NCBI GenBank assembly: GCA_017962615.1
Contig: JAGCUZ010000001.1
Span: 1-53,001 of the forward strand
Length of the DNA stretch: 53,001 nucleotides
From: Bacteroidales bacterium
GTDB lineage: Bacteria; Bacteroidota; Bacteroidia; Bacteroidales; P3
Reading direction: 5' to 3'
Below the pieces are notes generated by a model, which searched no databases, was not told where the DNA came from, and saw only the letters and a program-made list of their open reading frames with translations. The translations under genes and the position numbers were made by a program. How positions within the stretch are numbered: position 1 is the stretch's first letter; each line of letters opens with the position of its first letter. Shown here piece after piece: positions 47,290 to 53,001 of the stretch.

Positions 47290-47297
47290 TACTTTTG
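47290..47297 (+). promoter_or_regulatory. -7 promoter box very close to the next start codon
   Basis: TACTTTTG matches TAnnTTTG. The expected transcription start falls within about five bases of the ATG at 47306, giving an almost leaderless message. Confidence 0.65.
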
Positions 47298-47305
47298 CAA
47301 AACTT

Positions 47306-50300
47306 ATGCCGTCTTTTTTCTCCACAATAAAACGTGCTATTGTTTGCGGACTTATGCTCGCGGTGCTACCCACCGCCGGCGGCGCCGCCAACACGCACAA
47401 TTCGCGCGACACCCTCGGACTGGGCTACCGCGTACACTTCGTGGAGAACCGTGGACAGTGGGACGACAACATACTGTTTCAAGCGCAGATACATGCCGGC
47501 GCACTCTTCCTTGAGCGCAGTTGCATAACCGTAACCCTGCAACACCCCGACAACGACAACCTCAAGCACTTCCCTGCCGAGCACAAGAACGACGGCAGGT
47601 ATCGCAGTCATGCCTACCGCATTCATTTCGAGAATGCTGCACCCACATCCGTAGTGGGAAGCATGAAGGAGGCGTCTTACAACAACTACTTCATCGGCAA
47701 CGACCGCAGTCGGTGGGCCTCGAAAGTACCTCAGTTCCTCGAGGTAGACTATCACTCTCTGTATCAAGGCATAGACTTAAAAGTATACTCAACCGAGAAT
47801 GCCCTTAAATACGACTTCGTCGTTGCCCCAAACGCCGACGCATCGGTGATAAGCATGCGCTACGAGGGCATAGACAACGCGCGGCTGCATAACGGCAACA
47901 TCGTGATAAAGACCTCGGTGGCCGACATTGTGGAGCTGAAGCCCTATGCCTACCAAATCGTTAACAACGAAGAGGTTGAGGTGGATGCCGAGTACATCCT
48001 CAAGGATGGGCGCGTGAAGTTCCGCCTTGGCAGCTACGACCACAGCCTGCCCCTCGTCATCGACCCATACCTGTACTTCTCGACTTACACCGGCAGCACC
48101 GCCGACAACTGGGGCACAACATCTTGCAGCGACCACTACAAGAACACCTATTCGAGCGGCGTGGTGTTCAACAACGGCTACCCCACCTCGCTGGGTGCCT
48201 TCGACACCATCTTCCACGGTCTGCGCAGCGACCATCGCGATGGCGTGTGCGACATAGGCATCTTTAAGTTCGACACCAGTGGCACGCAGCGTCTGTTTGC
48301 CACCTACCTTGGCGGCATGTACGCCGACATGCCTCATAGCATGTACGTTAACGAGTTTAACGAGCTCATCATGTTCGGCACCACGGGCTCGCCCGACTTC
48401 CCTGTGTCGCCCACTGCCTACGACACCACCTTCAACGGCGGCCGCAACATCTATTACGAATCGCAGAACATCAGCTTTCCGCTTGGCGTTGACATATTTG
48501 TGTGCCGCCTCAGCGAGGACGGCGCCAGCCTCGACGCCTCCACCTTCATAGGCGGCACCGGCAACGACGGCATCAACTACAAGAGCTACTACAACCGCAG
48601 CAACGACATCGTCATGCTTGGCAACGACTCCATCTACTACAACTACGGCGACGGTGCCCGCGGAGAGCTTATCACCGACGACCTCAACAACATATATGTC
48701 GGCTCCACCACCTTCTCGAGCGACTTCCCCATCACCCCCGGCAGCTGCGGACCCAACTACGGCGGCGGACAGGATGGCATTGTGTTCAAGCTCGACTACA
48801 ACCTCTCAAACCTGTTATGGAGCTGCTATTTAGGCGGTTCGGGCGACGATGCCGTCAACTCTATCGACACCGACACGGCCTACAACGTGGTGGCATCCGG
48901 CGGCACCACCTCGACCGACTTCCCCGTGACCGCCAGCGCCTACAGCCGCATGTACAACGGCGGCTCGGCCGATGCCTTCGTGAGCAAGATATCGTACCAC
49001 GGCAACCAACTGATGGCATCAACATACTTCGGCTCACCGTCTTACGACCAATCATATTTCGTGCGCGTGGGCAAGAAGAACGACATATTCATCTTTGGGC
49101 AGACCAAGGCGTCGGGCAGCATACTGGTGTACAACGCCAACTACAACGTGCCCAACAGCGGACAGGTGATGGCGCGGTTCCGTCCCAACCTCGACACGCT
49201 GGTGTGGTCGACGGTGTTCGGCACCGGCAGCGGCGTGCCCAACATATCGCCCACAGCCTTCGCCGTCGACATCTGCAACCGAGTGTATGCCGCCGGATGG
49301 GGACTGCAATGGGGCGGATATTACCTTGGAGGCCAGCGCGTTCAGTGGAACAGCGCGGGCACGCACAACATGACCGTAACCCGCGACGCCTACCAAGACA
49401 CCACCGACGGCATGGACTTCTACATACTCAGCATGACCGAGGACGCCTCGCGCCTGGAGTACGCCACATTCTTCGGCGAACGTCATGGCCGACTCAGCGG
49501 CGGCGGACACGACCACGTGGACGGTGGAACCAGCCGCTTTGACAAGCTGGCCACTCTGTATCAGGCAGTTTGCGCCAGCTGCGGCGGGTACGACGAGTTC
49601 CCCGTCACCAACGGGGCGTGGTCGCTGGTCAACAACAGCAGCAACTGCAACAACGCCGTGTTCCGCTTCAACGTGAGCGGCGAGTTCCCCGTGGCCGACT
49701 TCGTCACGCCCGCCATGGGCTGCGCCCCCGACACCGTGGCCTTCCACAACACCGGCCGCGGCACCAGCTACCTGTGGAAGTTCGGCGACGGCGCCACCTC
49801 GACCGAGCAGCAGCCTACCCACATATACACACAGCCTGGCACCTACACCGTGACCCTCATCGCCTTCCTGCCGGGCGGATGCCGCAGTGCAGACACATTG
49901 AGCAAGACTTTCAAGGTGTTAGGCAGCGGACGCTATCAACTCGACACAGTAGGCACCTGTCCCGGCACTCCCACCCAGATAGGCACCTCGCCGCTGCTTG
50001 GCGGCAGCTACCACTGGTTCGTGGGGCAGGTGAGCGACAGCACCATAGCCAACCCCTACGCCAACCAGGCGGGCACCTACCAGATGGCCATCACCAACGG
50101 CAACTGCCACGACACGGTAACCCAGGTGGTGGTGTGGGAGAAGGTGCCGTGCACCATCATAGGCGACACCACAACATGCTCGTCGCCAGTGATATTCATA
50201 GCCAGCTGTCCCGACAACGACACACGCTATTATTGGTCGAACCACCGCGACATCAGCGACACCCTGAACCGCGACAACACCAACCCGCAGGCGGTGCTAT

Positions 50301-51595
50301 ACCCGCGACAGCCTCAGTACTACTACGTTAAGGTTATAGACAGCCGCGGCTGCTCGGGGCTCGACAGCGTTCACATATCGTTCTACAACATCATTGACAC
50401 CATAGTGGGCGTAAATCCCGTGTGCACAGGCTTCTGCAACGGACAGATAGTGGCCCTGCCAAGCCGCAACGCCCGCCGCCCGATACAGTACACCTTCAAC
50501 AACACCACGCAGGACGACTCGCTGATGGGCAACCTCTGCGCCGGCAACCACCACGTATACATACAGGATGCCGCAGGCTGCGTGGCGCAGCGCGACATAT
50601 TCCTTGCCGACCCCGTGGCCACCACCGTCAGCGCCCGCGTTGAGCACGTCAACTGCCACGAATGGTGCACAGGCAGCATATTCCTCACGGTGAACGGCGA
50701 CGGCACCTGCACCTGCCGCTGGCTCGACGACGGCAGCACGGGCACCGTGCGCCAGAACCTGTGCCCCGGCGCTTACATAGTGGAAATCACCAACTCGCGC
50801 GGCTGCGTGACATACGACACCATCGACGTGTTCGACAACGCCAACCTCTCGGTCGAGGCTACGTTTGTGGCCAACAGCTGCCCCCACCTATGCAACGGAC
50901 AGGCCACAGCCATAGCCGGCGGCGGCACCCAGCCCTACTCCTACCAATGGAACGGCAACGCCTCAGGCCCAACGGCCTACGACCTGTGCGACGGCACCGC
51001 CGTCGTGGTACTCACCGACAGCACCGGCTGCTCGGTGACCGACTCGGTGCACATCGGCACACAGCACTCGTTCGACAACATCGACGCCTGGAGCGACGAC
51101 AGTACCATCTTCAGTGGCGAGAGCACGCGCCTGCATGTAACCCCAATACCCCGTGGCACATATAGTTGGAGCCCCAACGGCACCGTCGACGACGCCCACG
51201 GCACCGACCCACTCGCCACGCCCGAGCACTCTACCGTATACACCGTAACCATCACCGACTCAATAGGCTGCCAAATCACCGACACGGTATGCATACACTG
51301 CATCACCGTCGACTGCGGACGCGACAACATCGTAATACCCAACATCTTCACCCCCAACAACGACGGCAAGAACGACCAGCTGTGCATTACCGGCGAATGG
51401 GTGAAAGAGTTCTACATAGCCATCTTCACCCGCTGGGGCGAACTGGTGTACGAGTCGGACGACATAAACAAATGCTGGGACGGCAAATACAAGGGCCAGC
51501 CCTGCATGTCGGGGGTCTACACCTACACCTGCCATATAGTGTGCGAAGCCAATAAGGAGAGCCACTTCAAAGGCGACATAACCCTCATAAGATAA
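47306..51595 (+). CDS. T9SS type B secreted protein with propeller-like, PKD and SprB repeats
   Basis: This 1,429-residue surface or secreted protein begins with a signal peptide (KRAIVCGLMLAVLPTAGGA). Residues of about 35-250 (VENRGQWD, then SLYQGIDLKVYST, LPLVIDPYL) match the DUF7948-type N-terminal domain common in such proteins. An SBBP/propeller-like region follows to about 760, with repeats of STYLGG--DD and GGTTS-DFPVT. A PKD domain spans about 793-880 (YLWKFGDGATST, HIYTQPGTYTVTL). About three SprB-type repeats follow at about 1035-1250 (CNGQ---------PYSYQWNG). The C-terminus (IPNIFTPNNDGKNDQ, then YTYTCHI) is the gliding-associated CHU_C/T9SS type B sorting domain. Probably an adhesin; ligand unknown. 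Confidence 0.9.
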   Translation: MPSFFSTIKRAIVCGLMLAVLPTAGGAANTHNSRDTLGLGYRVHFVENRGQWDDNILFQAQIHAGALFLERSCITVTLQHPDNDNLKHFPAEHKNDGRYRSHAYRIHFENAAPTSVVGSMKEASYNNYFIGNDRSRWASKVPQFLEVDYHSLYQGIDLKVYSTENALKYDFVVAPNADASVISMRYEGIDNARLHNGNIVIKTSVADIVELKPYAYQIVNNEEVEVDAEYILKDGRVKFRLGSYDHSLPLVIDPYLYFSTYTGSTADNWGTTSCSDHYKNTYSSGVVFNNGYPTSLGAFDTIFHGLRSDHRDGVCDIGIFKFDTSGTQRLFATYLGGMYADMPHSMYVNEFNELIMFGTTGSPDFPVSPTAYDTTFNGGRNIYYESQNISFPLGVDIFVCRLSEDGASLDASTFIGGTGNDGINYKSYYNRSNDIVMLGNDSIYYNYGDGARGELITDDLNNIYVGSTTFSSDFPITPGSCGPNYGGGQDGIVFKLDYNLSNLLWSCYLGGSGDDAVNSIDTDTAYNVVASGGTTSTDFPVTASAYSRMYNGGSADAFVSKISYHGNQLMASTYFGSPSYDQSYFVRVGKKNDIFIFGQTKASGSILVYNANYNVPNSGQVMARFRPNLDTLVWSTVFGTGSGVPNISPTAFAVDICNRVYAAGWGLQWGGYYLGGQRVQWNSAGTHNMTVTRDAYQDTTDGMDFYILSMTEDASRLEYATFFGERHGRLSGGGHDHVDGGTSRFDKLATLYQAVCASCGGYDEFPVTNGAWSLVNNSSNCNNAVFRFNVSGEFPVADFVTPAMGCAPDTVAFHNTGRGTSYLWKFGDGATSTEQQPTHIYTQPGTYTVTLIAFLPGGCRSADTLSKTFKVLGSGRYQLDTVGTCPGTPTQIGTSPLLGGSYHWFVGQVSDSTIANPYANQAGTYQMAITNGNCHDTVTQVVVWEKVPCTIIGDTTTCSSPVIFIASCPDNDTRYYWSNHRDISDTLNRDNTNPQAVLYPRQPQYYYVKVIDSRGCSGLDSVHISFYNIIDTIVGVNPVCTGFCNGQIVALPSRNARRPIQYTFNNTTQDDSLMGNLCAGNHHVYIQDAAGCVAQRDIFLADPVATTVSARVEHVNCHEWCTGSIFLTVNGDGTCTCRWLDDGSTGTVRQNLCPGAYIVEITNSRGCVTYDTIDVFDNANLSVEATFVANSCPHLCNGQATAIAGGGTQPYSYQWNGNASGPTAYDLCDGTAVVVLTDSTGCSVTDSVHIGTQHSFDNIDAWSDDSTIFSGESTRLHVTPIPRGTYSWSPNGTVDDAHGTDPLATPEHSTVYTVTITDSIGCQITDTVCIHCITVDCGRDNIVIPNIFTPNNDGKNDQLCITGEWVKEFYIAIFTRWGELVYESDDINKCWDGKYKGQPCMSGVYTYTCHIVCEANKESHFKGDITLIR

Positions 51596-51600
51596 AGCCC

Positions 51601-52431
51601 ATGGCAGCCAACAGCGCAAAGAAAGACCAGTTTGTGGTGGCCTACATAGCCGACTTCGACCATGCCAATGTCGTCCTGTCGCATGCTGTGCAGCTGTCGT
51701 CGATGCTGCACAAAGGGCTTATACTTCTGTACATTGAAGATGCCAAATACCCCGGTCCTTCCACCGCCGAGGCCGAGACCAGGCTCCAGGCCATAAAGCC
51801 GCCTGATGCCGTGTACTGCGCCATGAAGGGCGACACCCGCGAGATTATAGGCGTGCTGCCCACCCTGCTCAACGCCGTGGTGGCCGTGGCCAGTGTCGAC
51901 GCCGCCGCCCCTCGCCGCAGCCCGCTCAACCCCAAAACCGTGCTGCGCAACTTTGCAGAGTGCAAAATAGCCTTTCTGACGGCTCAAAAGCCTACAGACG
52001 GACAAGTATACGCCAAGCGGGTCGGAATCACCGTAGACTTCAAAAAAGAGAGCAAAGAGAAGCTGCTATGGGGCAGCTATTTCGTCCGCTTCAACCAGAG
52101 CTCGCTCTACGCCCTCTATGTCGACTACAAGGACGAGGGGCATAAACAGAAGTGGTACAGCAACATGAAATTCCTCCTGAAGTTCATGAACAGCCTATCG
52201 CTACAGTTCCAGCCCTGCGTCATAGGCAGCAACGCCAACAACCTCGACCTACAGGCCGTCGACTACGCCCACGCCAACGGCATCGACCTGTTGTGCTGCG
52301 TCACCACCAAGGATAAAGACCTGCTCGACCAGCTGATAGGGCCGCAGGAGGAGCGCACCATCGCCAACCGCTGGCAGATACCCATCCTCTTCCTCAACCC
52401 CCGCGAGGACCTATACGTGCTCTGCGATTGA
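51601..52431 (+). CDS. Universal stress protein-like protein
   Basis: This 276-residue cytoplasmic protein has two Usp-like halves. The first opens with FVVAYIADFDHANVVLSHAVQLSSML, and the second has YVDYKDEGHKQKW, VDYAHANGIDLLCCVT and a C-terminal RWQIPILFLNPRE. No G-2x-G-9x-G(S/T) ATP signature is evident, so ATP binding is doubtful. It starts five bases after the stop of the large T9SS gene and is closed by a strong terminator, so it probably shares that transcript. The link to T9SS cargo is unexplained. Confidence 0.72.
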   Translation: MAANSAKKDQFVVAYIADFDHANVVLSHAVQLSSMLHKGLILLYIEDAKYPGPSTAEAETRLQAIKPPDAVYCAMKGDTREIIGVLPTLLNAVVAVASVDAAAPRRSPLNPKTVLRNFAECKIAFLTAQKPTDGQVYAKRVGITVDFKKESKEKLLWGSYFVRFNQSSLYALYVDYKDEGHKQKWYSNMKFLLKFMNSLSLQFQPCVIGSNANNLDLQAVDYAHANGIDLLCCVTTKDKDLLDQLIGPQEERTIANRWQIPILFLNPREDLYVLCD

Positions 52432-52440
52432 CACTAACAA

Positions 52441-52473
52441 AAAGAGGAGCCCGATTGAGCTCCTCTATTTTTT
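52441..52473. terminator. Bidirectional terminator between convergent genes
   Basis: An 8-bp perfect stem (52443-52450 with 52459-52466, 8-base loop) is followed by six T residues at 52468-52473 on the plus strand and preceded by an A-run at 52439-52443. It can therefore work in both directions, for the Usp-like gene and for the opposite gene ending at 52492. Confidence 0.82.
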
Positions 52474-52491
52474 CATGTTTCTATTTGTTTT

Positions 52492-53001
52492 CTATTTGAG
52501 CACTTCCACGCTGCCGGTACGCTGGATGTTGCCGAGGTAACCCTTGCCAGCGAAGCGGAAGAAGTAGGTGCCTGCGGGCATATTGTCCTTGCCGGGATCC
52601 CAGAAGTCCTCCTCGCTCGCTATGTTCTCTTTGTAGTACACGCGTTTGCCCCAGCGGTCGTAGATGGCCAGCGAGTTGTAGGGGTAGCCTATACCCTCAA
52701 CGAGGTTGCGGATGATGAACCTGTCGTTGATGCCGTCACCGTTGGGCGTGATGACGTTGGGGAACTGCAGGAAGTCGTTGATGAGCAGTATGGTGTTCTC
52801 AACCGTGTCGGAGCACACTATCCTGTTGCCGCTCGGCGCATACTGCTCGGTCTTGGCTATAAGGCGGGTTGTATAGCTACCTGAGAAGTCCTCGCCGTTG
52901 ACCGAGTACCACTCAAACTCGGGGTTCACGTCGGTAAGCGTGTGGTACGACAGGCGGTTGTTCTTGTCGTACTGTATCTCCCAGTAGTAGATGTTGTCGT
53001 C
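52492..53001 (-). CDS. 3' end of a T9SS type B secreted protein (partial)
   Basis: The frame is open to the right edge of the window, so only the last 169 residues are visible. They include a beta-rich stretch (YYWEIQYDKNN), then SGSYTTRLIAKT, and a C-terminal CHU_C-type domain: FPNVITPNGDGINDRFII, YNSLAIYDRWGKRVYY, MPAGTYFFRFAGKG. This is the T9SS type B sorting domain. The start and the functional part of the protein lie outside the window. Confidence 0.88.
   Translation of the reverse strand, partial: DDNIYYWEIQYDKNNRLSYHTLTDVNPEFEWYSVNGEDFSGSYTTRLIAKTEQYAPSGNRIVCSDTVENTILLINDFLQFPNVITPNGDGINDRFIIRNLVEGIGYPYNSLAIYDRWGKRVYYKENIASEEDFWDPGKDNMPAGTYFFRFAGKGYLGNIQRTGSVEVLK

Overview
The window looks like chromosomal DNA from a Bacteroidales member of the phylum Bacteroidota. 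The main evidence is three surface proteins carrying type IX secretion (T9SS) sorting domains, a GldB-type lipoprotein, and DUF349, DUF4369 and MORN/YwqK proteins. Many genes are preceded by the Bacteroidota -7 promoter box TAnnTTTG, with no clear Shine-Dalgarno sequences. Coding DNA is GC-rich and intergenic DNA is AT-rich. I cannot name the genus.

Layout. 1-624 is gene-free and full of short hairpins. 625-21039 (minus) is one giant gene for a 6,804-residue secreted protein: signal peptide, a long FN3/jelly-roll array, about 25 InlB-type B repeats and a T9SS type A tail. 21347-24369 (plus) holds a MORN lipoprotein, a CCA-adding enzyme and miaA. 24370-26900 is a repeat-rich accessory patch with four fragments of a decayed Mu-like prophage in two orientations, and an intact small secreted protein between two of them. 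26947-31490 holds dnaG, a sigma-54 activator without a receiver domain, and aroA. 31642-38218 is a tight plus-strand envelope run: DUF349 protein, GldB, LTA-synthase-like sulfatase, diacylglycerol-kinase-like enzyme, NlpC/P60 lipoprotein. 38230-40240 (minus) holds a DivIC/FtsB-like protein and a LysM transglycosylase. 40521-45160 (plus) holds butyrate kinase, an FKBP isomerase, aroC, a DUF4369 lipoprotein and an LpxH-like hydrolase. 45150-46394 (minus) is an EnvC-like factor. An intergenic stretch of about 0.8 kb follows, then a 1,429-residue SprB/PKD T9SS type B protein, a Usp-like protein, and the 3' end of another type B protein running off the right edge.

How the genes fit together. Much of the window concerns the cell envelope: secreted adhesins and their secretion/gliding accessory protein, peptidoglycan enzymes (transglycosylase, NlpC/P60, EnvC-like), division (DivIC-like), lipid A (LpxH) and possible phosphoglycerol/diacylglycerol turnover (sulfatase plus lipid kinase). 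The rest is housekeeping: DNA replication, tRNA maturation and the shikimate pathway.

I found no CRISPR array, tRNA, rRNA, intact insertion sequence or clear new defence system. The most unusual signals are a dispersed palindromic element present twice in opposite orientation (24567-24676 and 46779-46877), a second shared hairpin repeat (83-130 and 24436-24470), the rearranged prophage scar with a nuclease-like tail on a head protein, and the modular giant adhesin. All family assignments come from reading translated sequence by eye; no database search was run.
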